The notes beneath the pieces are model-generated. The model was not told where the DNA came from, did no database searches, and saw nothing but the letters and a program-made list of their open reading frames with translations. Below, piece by piece: positions 1-8,493 of a stretch of DNA of 64,000 nucleotides. Numbering within the stretch: position 1 is the stretch's first letter; each line of letters begins with the position of its first letter. Origin of the DNA: Tabrizicola oligotrophica (GTDB lineage Bacteria; Pseudomonadota; Alphaproteobacteria; Rhodobacterales; Rhodobacteraceae); assembly GCF_011008935.1 (NCBI RefSeq), contig NZ_JAAIVJ010000002.1, forward strand, positions 426,775 to 490,774. Reading direction: 5' to 3'. The translations under genes and the position numbers were made by a program.

Positions 1-1629
1 GATACCCTGCTGTCGTTCAACAATCTGAAAATCGAAGCCACCGCCTATCCGCCGGGCGAACCGCCGCGCCATGTGGTGCTGGTCGATGGCGTGTCGGTGT
101 CGGTCGAAAAGGGCAAGGTTCTGGGCCTGATCGGCGAAAGCGGCGCCGGCAAGTCCACCATCGGGCTTTCGGCCATGTCCTTCGGCCGCGGCGGCGTGCG
201 CCTGACCGGGGGCGAGATCGTGCTGAACGGCCGCGACATCCGCACTGCCAGCGCCGGCGCCCTGCGCGACCTGCGGGGCAGGGAAGTCACCTATGTCGCC
301 CAATCGGCGGCGGCCAGCTTCAACCCGGCGAAAAAGCTGATGGAGCAGGTGATCGAAACCTCGGTCGCCCATGGCGTGATGACCAAGGCCGAGGCCGAGG
401 CCCGGGCGGTTTCGCTGTTCCGCCAGCTCTCGTTGCCGAACCCCGAAACCATCGGTAACCGCTACCCGCATCAGGTCTCCGGCGGCCAGCTCCAGCGGGT
501 CATGACCGCGATGGCGCTCTGCCCCAAGCCCGACCTCGTGATCTTCGACGAACCCACCACCGCGCTTGACGTGACGACCCAGATCGACGTGCTGGCGGCG
601 ATCAAGCGGGCGATCCACGAAACCGGGGTCGCCGCGCTTTACATCACCCATGACCTCGCCGTGGTGGCGCAGGTCGCCGATGACATCCTTGTGCTGCGCC
701 ACGGCAAGAAGGTGGAATACGGCAGCACCGACCAGATCATCAACGCCCCGAAGGAAGCCTACACGCAGGCCCTCGTCTCGGTCCGCTCCATCGACCACGC
801 CGAAAAGCCGCAGGCCGCGCCGGTGCTGTCGGTGCAGAACGTCACCGCCCGCTACAAGGGCACGAGTTTCGACGTGCTGAAGAATGTCACCGTCGATGTG
901 GCGCCGGGCCAGACGCTGGCCATCGTCGGCGAAAGCGGCTCCGGCAAGTCGACGCTTGCCCGCGCCATCACCGGCCTGCTGCCGCCCGCCTCGGGCCGCA
1001 TCACCTTTGCCGGCCGCACGCTCTCGGCAGACCTCGCCGGGCGCACGAAGGACGATCTGCGCGAACTCCAGATGATCTACCAGATGGCCGACGTGGCGAT
1101 GAACCCGCGCCAGACCGTCGGCACCATCATCGGCCGCCCGCTGGAATTCTATTTCGGCCTGAAGGGGGCAGAAAAAGAGAAGCGCATTCAGGAACTTCTC
1201 GACCAGATCGAGATGGGCAAAGGCTATGCCGACCGCTATCCGGCGGAACTCTCCGGCGGCCAGAAGCAGCGCGTCTGCATCGCCCGGGCGCTGGCGGCCA
1301 AACCGAAGCTCATCATCTGCGACGAGGTGACCTCCGCGCTCGACCCGCTGGTCGCCGACGGCATCCTGAAGCTGCTGCTCGATCTTCAGGCCCGCGAGAA
1401 TGTCGCCTATCTGTTCATCACCCATGACCTTGCCACAGTGAAGGCCATCGCCGACAAGATCGCGGTGATGTTCAAGGGCCAGGTGGTGCGCTACGGCCAG
1501 AAGACCGACGTGCTGACCCCGCCCTTCGACGATTACACCGATCTCCTGCTTTCCTCGGTTCCGGAAATGAAACTTGGCTGGCTGGAAGACGTCCTGACAA
1601 CCCGCAAGATGGAATCCGCCGGAAACTGA
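1..1629 (+). CDS. Peptide-type ABC transporter, dual ATPase subunit (5' end outside window)
   Basis: Energises uptake of oligopeptides or a similar solute from the cytoplasmic face of the membrane. The reading frame is open from the first base and has no convincing start, so the true start lies upstream of the window. Two complete ATP-binding domains are fused. The first has Walker A GESGAGKST near visible residue 45, signature SGGQLQR near 160 and Walker B with FDEP near 182. The second has GESGSGKST near 310, SGGQKQR near 418, and a Walker B in which the usual DEPT is DEVT. This DppD-DppF fusion layout is common in the family. The permease and binding-protein genes would be expected upstream. 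The substrate cannot be read from the sequence. Confidence 0.93.
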   Translation, partial: DTLLSFNNLKIEATAYPPGEPPRHVVLVDGVSVSVEKGKVLGLIGESGAGKSTIGLSAMSFGRGGVRLTGGEIVLNGRDIRTASAGALRDLRGREVTYVAQSAAASFNPAKKLMEQVIETSVAHGVMTKAEAEARAVSLFRQLSLPNPETIGNRYPHQVSGGQLQRVMTAMALCPKPDLVIFDEPTTALDVTTQIDVLAAIKRAIHETGVAALYITHDLAVVAQVADDILVLRHGKKVEYGSTDQIINAPKEAYTQALVSVRSIDHAEKPQAAPVLSVQNVTARYKGTSFDVLKNVTVDVAPGQTLAIVGESGSGKSTLARAITGLLPPASGRITFAGRTLSADLAGRTKDDLRELQMIYQMADVAMNPRQTVGTIIGRPLEFYFGLKGAEKEKRIQELLDQIEMGKGYADRYPAELSGGQKQRVCIARALAAKPKLIICDEVTSALDPLVADGILKLLLDLQARENVAYLFITHDLATVKAIADKIAVMFKGQVVRYGQKTDVLTPPFDDYTDLLLSSVPEMKLGWLEDVLTTRKMESAGN

Positions 1630-1661
1630 GTATCCCGGCCTTTCATACTGGCCCAAATATC

Positions 1662-1691
1662 CCCGCCGGAGGCTCTGACGGCCCCGGCGGG
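1662..1691 (+). other. Stem-loop between the ABC ATPase and the phosphodiesterase gene
   Basis: CCCGCCGG at 1662-1669 pairs perfectly with CCGGCGGG at 1684-1691 across a 14-nt loop. No T-run follows, so it is not a typical intrinsic terminator. It may reduce read-through or stabilise the upstream message (inference). Confidence 0.3.
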
Positions 1692-1707
1692 CGCAAGGTT
1701 TCAGACC

Positions 1708-2547
1708 ATGACAAAACGCAAGCTCCTGCTCATCATCCTTGACGGCGTGCCTTACCGCAACTGGCGCCGGCTCTTTGGCAATCTCGAGGGCTGGGTCGCC
1801 CATGGCGACGCCTCGGTCCACCGTATCCGCGCCGTGCTGCCGTCGACCAGCGCCTCCTGCTATGCCTCGATCCACACCGGCGTGCCGCCGCAGGTGCATC
1901 GGGTCTGGGGCAATGAGGCGGTCTACCGACTGGAGCAGCCCGACATCTTTTCCGAGACCACCAAGGCGGGGCTGAAGACCGGGGCGGTGACCCACAGCTT
2001 CTGGTCGGAATTCTTCAACCGCGCGCCCTTCGACGTTGTCCGCGATATCGAATATGACGAGCCGGGCGGCCCGATCACCCATGGCCGCTTCCACACCATG
2101 ACCGGCTACGGCAACATCAACCAGATGACGCCCTCGGACGTCGATCTCTTCGCCACGCTGACCCGCCTGACCGAGGTGCATGGCATCGACTACGGCATCC
2201 TGCATACCTGCACGCTGGACAGCATGGGCCACAGATTCTTCCATGACTGCGAGGAGATGGATCACGCCTGCTATGTGATGGACGCCATGCTGGCGCCCTT
2301 CCTGCAACGCTGGCGCGACAACGGTTATGAGGTGATTGTCACCGCCGATCACGGGCAGGACGAGCGCGGGCACCATGGCGGCACCGGCGAATTGCAGCAG
2401 GACGCGGCGTTCTACTATTTCGGCGACAGCGCGATGCCGGCATCGGATGTGGTGCTGGACCAATTGGCGCTGGCGCCCTCGATCCTGACCCGGCTGGGCG
2501 TGCCGGTGCCGCCGACGATGAAGGCGAAACCGTTCTTTTCGGCGTAA
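1708..2547 (+). CDS. Alkaline-phosphatase-superfamily phosphodiesterase/nucleotide pyrophosphatase-like protein
   Basis: Predicted metal-dependent phosphohydrolase of 279 residues. It opens with a hydrophobic strand and ILDG (LLLIILDGVPY), followed by PSTSAS around residue 45, where a Ser/Thr nucleophile would sit. The C-terminal third has TADHGQDERGHHGG, the metal-binding DHG and His cluster of type I phosphodiesterases. There is no signal peptide, so it is probably cytoplasmic. It starts 78 bp after the peptide-type ABC ATPase on the same strand and may belong to the same uptake operon, processing an imported phospho-compound (inference). The exact substrate is unknown. Confidence 0.75.
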   Translation: MTKRKLLLIILDGVPYRNWRRLFGNLEGWVAHGDASVHRIRAVLPSTSASCYASIHTGVPPQVHRVWGNEAVYRLEQPDIFSETTKAGLKTGAVTHSFWSEFFNRAPFDVVRDIEYDEPGGPITHGRFHTMTGYGNINQMTPSDVDLFATLTRLTEVHGIDYGILHTCTLDSMGHRFFHDCEEMDHACYVMDAMLAPFLQRWRDNGYEVIVTADHGQDERGHHGGTGELQQDAAFYYFGDSAMPASDVVLDQLALAPSILTRLGVPVPPTMKAKPFFSA

Positions 2548-2557
2548 CTCCTCGGGT

Positions 2558-2598
2558 GGCTTCGCCTTCTCGTCGTGACACCGAAGAGCGGCGAAGCC
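2558..2598. terminator. Inverted repeat between convergent genes (possible bidirectional terminator)
   Basis: GGCTTCGCC at 2558-2566 and GGCGAAGCC at 2590-2598 form a perfect 9-bp stem with a 23-nt loop, placed between two convergent stop codons. No strong T-tract is present on either side, so termination is inferred from position. Confidence 0.4.
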
Positions 2599-2609
2599 GA
2601 CGATGAGGT

Positions 2610-3359
2610 TCAGGCCGCGTAGGTCGAGCCTTCTTCGTCAAGAATGGCCTTCATCTCGCGCAGATGCGCCTCGGCAAAGCCGGGGTAATCCTCCCATTCC
2701 CGCGCGGTCTTTTCGGCGACCGTATCGGGCAGCACCCGCAGCTTCTGCCCGGTCTGCAAGGCGCGGATATAGGTCTCCGCCGCCCGTTCGAAATAATAAA
2801 GCCGGTTGAAGGCTTCGGCCACCGTCTGCCCGACCACCAGCACGCCATGGTTGCCCATGATCATCGTGGTGATCTTCGGGTCCGCCAGCATCGCCGCGCA
2901 GCGCGCGCCTTCCTCTTCAAAGGCCATGCCGCCGTAATGGTCGTCCACCACATGCCGGCCAAAGAACATCGCGGTGTTCTGGTCGATGGCGGGCAGGCGC
3001 GAGTCGGCGAGGCTGGCCAGCACGGTGGCATGAATGGAATGCACATGCATCACGCAGCGGGCATGCGGCAGGGCGCGGTGGATCGCGCCATGCAGGCCCC
3101 AGGCGGTGGGATCGGGCGCATCGGGGCGCTGCATCGTTTCGGGATCATTGGCGTCGATCTCGACCAGGCTCGACGCGGTGATCCGGCTGAAATGCCGCCC
3201 GTTCGGGTTGATGAGAAAGCGCGAGCCAGCCTCATTCACGGCCAGCGAAAAGTGGTTTGCCACCGCCTCATGCAGGTTCAGCCGTGCCGTCCAGCGAAAG
3301 GCTGCGGCTATGTCGACGCGTTCGGCCCAATGGGTCAGGTTCGGCAGCGGGGCGTTCAT
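2610..3359 (-). CDS. Class II aldolase/adducin family protein
   Basis: 249-residue protein of the class II aldolase fold (fuculose-1-phosphate aldolase, ribulose-5-phosphate epimerase and adducin head domains). The zinc ligands are visible as H105 and H107 in VMHVHS and H171 in MGNHGVLV. A glutamate in the N-terminal third would be the catalytic acid. These enzymes cleave or decarboxylate sugar-like substrates, but many relatives are uncharacterised and the substrate here is unknown. Its start codon overlaps the stop of the upstream esterase gene by 4 bp on the same strand (ATGA), although the esterase is transcribed first. The two are therefore very likely co-translated. Confidence 0.85.
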   Translation of the reverse strand: MNAPLPNLTHWAERVDIAAAFRWTARLNLHEAVANHFSLAVNEAGSRFLINPNGRHFSRITASSLVEIDANDPETMQRPDAPDPTAWGLHGAIHRALPHARCVMHVHSIHATVLASLADSRLPAIDQNTAMFFGRHVVDDHYGGMAFEEEGARCAAMLADPKITTMIMGNHGVLVVGQTVAEAFNRLYYFERAAETYIRALQTGQKLRVLPDTVAEKTAREWEDYPGFAEAHLREMKAILDEEGSTYAA

Positions 3360-4270
3360 GGCTGGTCTCCTTTGGCGAAAGTCGAGATGGCGTTGACGAT
3401 GCGGGCAAAGCTTGCGGCGGCGCGTGGCACGGTGGCGCGGGCGCGCAGGTAGCCATGCACCAGACCGGGCTCCTCCACCCAGTCCGCCTGTCCCCCGGCG
3501 GCCTTGATCCGGGCGGCATAGTCGCGCGCGTCATCCGCCAGCGGGTCACACTGGGCGCCGATGGCCAGCGTTGGCGGCAAGCCGGTGAAATCGCGGTCGC
3601 GCAACGGGTAGACGGTCGGGTCATCCTCGGGAGGCGGGCCGCCGTGGCGGATGTCCTTGTAGAACAGCACGTCATCGCGGCTGAGCATCGGGGCATGGGC
3701 GTGGGTCAGGTAGCTGCCCTTGTTCACTTCGCCCCCAAGGCCCGGATAAATCAGGACCTGACCCAGCAACCGCACCCCGCTGCCGCGCAGGGCATGGGCG
3801 GCGGCGGCGGCGAGATTGCCCCCCGCGCTGTCACCCGCCAGCACCACCGGCCCTTCGGCCGCAACGGCGCGGATCACCGCGCAGGCATCATCAAACGCCG
3901 CGGGGTGCAGGTTCTCGGGTGACAGCCGGTAGTCAACGGCCACCACCGTGAGCCCGGTGCGGTCGCAGATTTCGGCGCAGACATCATCGTGGCTGTGCAG
4001 CCCCCCGACCACATGGCCACCGCCGTGCAGGTAGATCACCGCGGGCGCCTTGCCGGCGTAGATCCTGCAGGGCACGCCGGCAACGTTCTCGTCCCGCACC
4101 GCAAGGCCCGGCGGGTAGCCGCGATGGAACAGCCGGCACATCCGATCATAGATCGCGCGCTGATCGGCGATGGTCAGCGTCGCGGTGTCGGGCGGATATG
4201 CGGCATTGGTCGCTTCGATGAAGGCCCAGGTCGGAGCATCAATAAGGCTTTGGTAATCAACGGCTGTCAT
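3356..4270 (-). CDS. HSL-type alpha/beta hydrolase (esterase/lipase)
   Basis: 304-residue hydrolase of the hormone-sensitive-lipase group. The oxyanion-hole motif HGGG is at residues 82-85, the nucleophile is S148 in GDSAGG, and D242 (CDPLADD) with H272 (LVHGYL) complete the triad. A longer frame reaches upstream to 4345, but the 25 extra residues are low-complexity; the ATG at 4268-4270 fits the family length. No signal peptide is seen. It is translationally coupled to the class II aldolase gene downstream. The substrate is unknown; a small acyl ester is likely. Confidence 0.85.
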   Translation of the reverse strand: MTAVDYQSLIDAPTWAFIEATNAAYPPDTATLTIADQRAIYDRMCRLFHRGYPPGLAVRDENVAGVPCRIYAGKAPAVIYLHGGGHVVGGLHSHDDVCAEICDRTGLTVVAVDYRLSPENLHPAAFDDACAVIRAVAAEGPVVLAGDSAGGNLAAAAAHALRGSGVRLLGQVLIYPGLGGEVNKGSYLTHAHAPMLSRDDVLFYKDIRHGGPPPEDDPTVYPLRDRDFTGLPPTLAIGAQCDPLADDARDYAARIKAAGGQADWVEEPGLVHGYLRARATVPRAAASFARIVNAISTFAKGDQP

Positions 4271-4399
4271 GCTGGGCTCGGGGTGGATGGGGATCGGGAA
4301 AGATGGGGATCGGGGCCAAGGCTGGCACCTGCACCATGACCTCAAAGCCGCCGTGCGGCAATGGCCAAGGATTGGCTGAATTTACCTTAAGCTTGCCGA

Positions 4400-4426
4400 G
4401 AATTATGCCCAGTTTGGGCACAATTC
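4400..4426. promoter_or_regulatory. Near-perfect 27-bp palindrome, likely operator
   Basis: GAATTATGCCCA at 4400-4411 and TGGGCACAATTC at 4415-4426 are inverted copies with one mismatch and a 3-bp spacer. The site lies in the divergent gap between the esterase gene and the receiver-like gene, 42 bp before the latter's start. Size and symmetry fit a dimeric transcription-factor site. No regulator gene lies beside it, and I do not recognise the motif. Confidence 0.5.
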
Positions 4427-4467
4427 ACTGGCACCATCTGGTCAAGGGCGTAGCGGGGAAAGCCGAG

Positions 4468-4905
4468 ATGAACCTCTTCAATTCCTTTGATCGAGACGAG
4501 GCAACCGTCGTCGGCTTTGGCATCGGTGCGCTGCTGATTTCCGGCAGTGGTCAGGAAACCGTTCTTTGCCAAAGGCTTGCGGGTCTTGGTTGCCGAGTCG
4601 AGATGTGCGAGGACATCTATTCCGCGCTGGATCGGGTCGTTGATGGCGGAGAGGTGTTCGACCTGATCGTGGTCGACTGCGATACCGCCGGGGGAATCAC
4701 TCTGGGACAGCGCGCCAACGCCCTTCTGAGGGCCAGCGGCCGTTGTGTCCCGATGATCCTCATCAGCCGCGACTGCACGCAACAGAGCTTTCCGACCAGC
4801 CGCCATGAACCGACCGTGCTGCGCGCGCCCCACAGCGCAGCGGCGCTGCGAGTGGGTTTCGAACACGCGATGCAAGAGCGTCTGCTGATCGCGCGGGCAA
4901 GCTGA
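4468..4905 (+). CDS. Orphan receiver-like domain protein
   Basis: 145-residue protein with no output domain. VVGFGIGALLISGSGQETVL, then DLIVVDCDTAGG around residue 70, follow the beta-alpha order of response-regulator receivers, and the aspartate pair in VVDCD is where the phospho-acceptor would sit. The conserved Lys-Pro near the end of a receiver appears as RAPH, so the switch lysine is missing and the domain may not be phosphorylated normally. The ATG at 4468 follows a GGGGAAAG Shine-Dalgarno-like stretch, whereas upstream in-frame codons read through the palindrome. The function is unknown. Confidence 0.65.
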   Translation: MNLFNSFDRDEATVVGFGIGALLISGSGQETVLCQRLAGLGCRVEMCEDIYSALDRVVDGGEVFDLIVVDCDTAGGITLGQRANALLRASGRCVPMILISRDCTQQSFPTSRHEPTVLRAPHSAAALRVGFEHAMQERLLIARAS

Positions 4906-4926
4906 CTGCCGGCGCATGCCATGCAA

Positions 4927-4953
4927 AAGGGGCAGGCCATCGGCCCGCCCCTT
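4927..4953. terminator. Bidirectional intrinsic terminator
   Basis: AAGGGGCAGGCC and GGCCCGCCCCTT pair with one mismatch around a 3-nt loop between the receiver-like gene and the cold-shock gene. On the minus strand the stem is followed by TTTTGC, which fits termination of the cold-shock transcript. On the plus strand CTTTCGT follows. Confidence 0.7.
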
Positions 4954-4975
4954 CTTTCGTCCGCAGGTCGAAAAA

Positions 4976-5182
4976 TCAGGCCAGAGCCAGATTGGTCGCC
5001 GATTCGCGGCCATCGCGGCCGGCTTCGATGTCGAACGTGACCGGCTGGCCGTCCTTCAGCGAACGCAGACCAGCGCGCTCCAGCGCGGTGATGTGAACGA
5101 ACACGTCCTTCTTGCCGCCTTCCGGGGCGATGAAGCCGTAGCCTTTGGTTTCATTGAACCATTTCACGGTGCCCTTGGCCAT
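4976..5182 (-). CDS. Cold-shock domain protein
   Basis: 68-residue single cold-shock domain that binds single-stranded RNA/DNA as an RNA chaperone. RNP1 is visible as KGYGFI and RNP2 as VFVHI, preceded by the typical GTVKWFNETK start. A longer frame begins six codons earlier, but AGGAGA sits 7 nt before the ATG at 5180-5182, so this start is preferred. About 180 bp of gene-free DNA upstream could encode the long structured leader typical of cold-shock mRNAs; I could not identify a convincing promoter there. A strong terminator follows. Confidence 0.95.
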   Translation of the reverse strand: MAKGTVKWFNETKGYGFIAPEGGKKDVFVHITALERAGLRSLKDGQPVTFDIEAGRDGRESATNLALA

Positions 5183-5362
5183 CGTGATGTCTCCTGTCAT
5201 GTTGCCACCCGCGAAATTGCAGCGGCCCGGCCAGTCAGCTTTTGGTCGAATGCTGTGGCCGTGAACGGAGACAGAGATCGAGTAGAGATAACCTAGCCCG
5301 CGCTATATGGGGGCGAAAGGCTTGTGGATCAAGGGGATTCTCAGAACCCCCGGTTGCGCGGG

Positions 5363-5560
5363 TCAGGCGTGTTCCACAATGAGGTCAGCGTCAGGTTGGC
5401 GGGCGGTGAGGGCGACGCCGATCAGGGTCAGCGCGATTGCGGCCCCGCCGAGCGACCAGAGCGCCAGCGCCAGAAGCCAGCTTGCGTTGAACAGGACCAG
5501 GGCGACAAGGGCCATCACAAGGCCCGCCATGCCGCCGAAAATCATCGCAACAGTCGCCAT
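5363..5560 (-). CDS. Small membrane protein, two predicted helices
   Basis: 65-residue hypothetical protein. Residues 5-27 (FGGMAGLVMALVALVLF) and about 30-52 are strongly hydrophobic and should span the membrane twice, followed by a short charged tail. It lies 97 bp after recR on the same strand and may be read from the same transcript. A longer upstream extension overlaps recR and is not protein-like. I do not recognise a family. Confidence 0.6.
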   Translation of the reverse strand: MATVAMIFGGMAGLVMALVALVLFNASWLLALALWSLGGAAIALTLIGVALTARQPDADLIVEHA

Positions 5561-5657
5561 CTTGGCCTCCCGCGTCCGATAGGTCTTGGTCTGTTCCCGG
5601 ATTGCGGCGAGAACGTGGCGGAAAGGCGGAGACTTTGTGGGGCCTGCCCGCAGGACT

Positions 5658-6254
5658 TCAGAACCGGCGGCGGGCGCGCAGGGCCGCACCAATGGTGCCG
5701 TCGTCCAGATAGTCCAGCTCGCCCCCGACCGGCACGCCTTGCGCAAGGCTGGTGATCTGCGCGGCAGAGCCGGCCAATGCGTCGGCGATGTAATGCGCCG
5801 TCGTCTGGCCATCCACCGTGGCGTTCAGCGCCAGAATCACTTCGCGCGTGCCTTCGCTGGCCACGCGCGCGACCAGACGGGGAATGCCAAGTTCGTCCGG
5901 CCCGACCGAATCGAGCGCCGACAGCGTGCCGCCGAGAACGTGGTAGCGGCCTTTGAAGGCCTGGCCGCGTTCCATCGCCCAAAGGTCGGCCACATCTTCC
6001 ACGACGCAAATCTCGCCCGTGGCGCGGGCCGGATCGGCGCAGATCGGGCACAGCTCTGAGGTGCCGATATTGCCGCAGACCATGCAATCGCGGGCGTTCA
6101 GCGCCACATTGGCCATGGCCTGCGCCAAGGGCGCCATCAGCTGCCCGCGTTTCTTGAGCAAGGCCAGCACCGCGCGCCGCGCCGACCGTGGCCCGAGGCC
6201 CGGCAACCGCGCCATCAGGTCGATCAGCGCCTCGATGTCACGGGTGTCGTCCAT
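5658..6254 (-). CDS. recR: Recombination mediator RecR
   Basis: 198-residue RecR, which with RecO/RecF loads RecA at gaps. The N-terminal helix-hairpin-helix (LPGLGPRSA) is followed by a four-cysteine zinc finger at C57, C60, C69 and C72, then a Toprim domain starting at [10 protein letters not shown]. The C-terminus has [14 protein letters not shown], the Walker-B-like end conserved in RecR. It starts 3 bp after ybaB, giving the classical dnaX-ybaB-recR order. Confidence 0.97.
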   Translation of the reverse strand: MDDTRDIEALIDLMARLPGLGPRSARRAVLALLKKRGQLMAPLAQAMANVALNARDCMVCGNIGTSELCPICADPARATGEICVVEDVADLWAMERGQAFKGRYHVLGGTLSALDSVGPDELGIPRLVARVASEGTREVILALNATVDGQTTAHYIADALAGSAAQITSLAQGVPVGGELDYLDDGTIGAALRARRRF

Positions 6255-6257
6255 GGC

Positions 6258-6602
6258 TCAGAACGGCAGTTTGAAGTCGGGCGGCAGGCCAAGACTTTGC
6301 GTCAGCTTGCCCATTTCCTGCTCGGTCCGCGCGGCGGCCTTGGCCTGTGCATCGTTCAGCGCGGCAAGGATCAGGTCTTCGATGACCTCCTTTTCCGAAG
6401 GCACAAGGATCGACGGATCGATGTCCAGCCCGGTGATCTGCCCCTTGGCGGTGGCGCGGGCCTTCACCAGCCCTGCGCCGGCTTCGCCGATCACCACGAT
6501 GCGCGCCAGCTCCTGCTGCAATTCGCCCATCTTGACCTGCGCGTCCTGCGCCGCCTTCATCATCTTGGCCATGTCGCCAAGCCCGCCCAAGCCTTTCAGC
6601 AT
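6258..6602 (-). CDS. ybaB: YbaB/EbfC nucleoid-associated protein
   Basis: 114-residue member of the YbaB/EbfC family, small DNA-binding dimers found between dnaX and recR in most bacteria. The N-terminus MLKGLGGLGDMAKMMKAAQD and the central GLDIDPSIL are characteristic. It lies 66 bp after dnaX and 3 bp before recR, so the three are presumably one operon. The DNA-binding role comes from the family and is not visible as a motif. Confidence 0.95.
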   Translation of the reverse strand: MLKGLGGLGDMAKMMKAAQDAQVKMGELQQELARIVVIGEAGAGLVKARATAKGQITGLDIDPSILVPSEKEVIEDLILAALNDAQAKAAARTEQEMGKLTQSLGLPPDFKLPF

Positions 6603-6668
6603 CTGGTCACTCCGGTTGTTCGGCCCACAAGATAGGCGCAGGGGGAAGGGCGGGCAATACGGGTGCGG

Positions 6669-8423
6669 TCAGGAATCCTCGAACGGATCCCATTCATCCT
6701 CGACCTCGGGCAGCGCCTCGGCTTGTGCGGCGGCGGCCATCGCCTCGGGCGTGCGGATTTCGGCGATCTTCGCCCCGGGGAAGGCGGTCAGCACGGCCTG
6801 GACCAGCGGATTTTCCAGCGCCTCGGCCCGGGCGGCATTCTCTTCGGCATCGCGCTCTTCGGCAAGGGTGGGGGCGCCGCCCTCATTGACCACCGAAATG
6901 CCCCAGCGGCTGCCGGTCCAGCCCTGCAGGCGCTGCGACAGCCGCGCGGCCAGATCGGCGCGCGCCAGCGGGCTGGGCTGGAATTCGATCCGGCCGGGGG
7001 CATAGCGCACCAGCTTCAGCCCGTCCTCAACCTCTTTCAAAAGCAGCATGTCGCGTTTCTCGCGGATCAGGTCCACGACATGCTGGAAGGTCGGCAAGGC
7101 CATCGCCGGGGCCTGCGCCAGCGCCGTCGCCTGCCCGCCCATCATGGTCGGGCCACGCATCGGGGCCATTGAGGCGCCCAGCATCGGGGCATGCAGCGTC
7201 CCGCCATTCGAGCCGCCATAAGTGCCGCCCGCCATCCCGGTTCCGGGCGTTGGCGCCGGCTGCGATTGCAGCTTTTTCACCAGCGTCTCGGGGTCGGGCA
7301 GGTCGGCGACATGGGTCAGCCGGATGACGGCCATTTCGGCGGCCATCATGGCGTTGGGGGCCAGCGCCACCTCCTCGATTGCCTTCAAGAGCATCTGCCA
7401 CATGCGCGACAGCACCCGCATCGGCAGCCGCCCCGCCATCTCCAGCCCGCGCGTGCGTTCCTCGGGCGGGGTTGTCGGGTCTTCGGCGGCCTCGGGGGTG
7501 ATCTTGATGACCGAAATCCAGTGGGTGATCTCGGCCAGATCGCGCAGCACCGCCATCGGGTCCGCCCCGTCGGCATATTGCGCGGCCAGTTCGGCCAGCG
7601 CCTCGGGCGCGGCGCCCCGCATGATCATGTCAAAAAGGTCCAGAACCCGGCCGCGGTCGGCCAGCCCCAGCATGGCGCGCACCTGATCGGCGCCGGTTTC
7701 CCCCGCGCCGTTGGAAATCGCCTGATCCAGAAGGCTGGTGGCATCGCGGGCCGAGCCTTCGGCGGCCCGGGTGATCAGCGCCAGCGCGCCTTCGGTGATC
7801 GTCGCGCCTTCGCCCGCGGCGATCTTCGACAGCAGCGCCATCATCACCTCGGGCTCGATCCGTTTCAGGTCGAAGCGCTGGCAGCGCGACAGAACTGTCA
7901 CCGGCACCTTGCGGATCTCGGTGGTGGCGAAGATGAATTTCACATGCGCCGGCGGTTCCTCCAGCGTCTTCAACAGCGCGTTGAAGGCGGCGGTCGACAG
8001 CATGTGCACTTCGTCGATGATATAGACCTTGAAGCGCGCCGATGCGGCCCGATAGTGAACGGAATCAATGATTTCCCGGATATCTCCGACGCCGGTGCGG
8101 GAGGCGGCATCCATCTCCATCACATCGACATGGCGGCCCTCGGCAATCGCCCGGCACGGTTCGCACTTGCCGCAAGGCTCGGTCGTCGGTCCGCCGGCGC
8201 CATCGGGGCCGACACAGTTCAGCCCCTTGGCAATGATGCGGGCGGTGGTGGTCTTGCCGGTGCCGCGGATGCCGGTCATGATGAAGGCATGCGCGATGCG
8301 GTCGGCGGCGAAGGCGTTCTTCAGCGTGCGCACCATCGCCTCTTGCCCGACCAGATCGGCAAAGGTTTCGGGGCGGTATTTGCGGGCAAGAACCTGATAG
8401 GCTTGCTCGGGCGTGTCGGACAT
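6669..8423 (-). CDS. dnaX: DNA polymerase III subunit gamma/tau
   Basis: 584-residue clamp-loader ATPase. Walker A is GIRGTGKTT at residues 51-59, a zinc module uses C70, C84, C87 and C90, the DEVH Walker B is at 137-140, and the sensor 1 region contains TTE and the SRC arginine finger (VLSRCQRF). The C-terminal half includes a low-complexity Gly/Met/Ala linker (residues about 380-430) before the tau-type region that contacts the polymerase. Five A residues occur in the coding strand at 7273-7277, too few for a convincing gamma-forming slippery site. Confidence 0.96.
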   Translation of the reverse strand: MSDTPEQAYQVLARKYRPETFADLVGQEAMVRTLKNAFAADRIAHAFIMTGIRGTGKTTTARIIAKGLNCVGPDGAGGPTTEPCGKCEPCRAIAEGRHVDVMEMDAASRTGVGDIREIIDSVHYRAASARFKVYIIDEVHMLSTAAFNALLKTLEEPPAHVKFIFATTEIRKVPVTVLSRCQRFDLKRIEPEVMMALLSKIAAGEGATITEGALALITRAAEGSARDATSLLDQAISNGAGETGADQVRAMLGLADRGRVLDLFDMIMRGAAPEALAELAAQYADGADPMAVLRDLAEITHWISVIKITPEAAEDPTTPPEERTRGLEMAGRLPMRVLSRMWQMLLKAIEEVALAPNAMMAAEMAVIRLTHVADLPDPETLVKKLQSQPAPTPGTGMAGGTYGGSNGGTLHAPMLGASMAPMRGPTMMGGQATALAQAPAMALPTFQHVVDLIREKRDMLLLKEVEDGLKLVRYAPGRIEFQPSPLARADLAARLSQRLQGWTGSRWGISVVNEGGAPTLAEERDAEENAARAEALENPLVQAVLTAFPGAKIAEIRTPEAMAAAAQAEALPEVEDEWDPFEDS

Positions 8424-8450
8424 GATGCCTCGCGGGATTCGTCGCGAGCC

Positions 8451-8479
8451 AGACTAGGCGCTTGCAGGGCAGAGGTAAA
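8451..8479 (-). promoter_or_regulatory. Candidate sigma-70-type promoter for dnaX
   Basis: On the minus strand TTTACC (8474-8479) and TAGTCT (8451-8456) are separated by exactly 17 bp, ending 28 bp before the dnaX start. Both hexamers match the consensus only moderately, so this is a tentative by-eye call. Confidence 0.35.
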
Positions 8480-8493
8480 CCGGAAGGGCTGGG

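Noticed and set aside
7271..7280. Possible programmed frameshift site in dnaX
   Set aside because: Only five A residues (AAAAAG) on the coding strand and no nearby Shine-Dalgarno or stop arrangement that I could establish.
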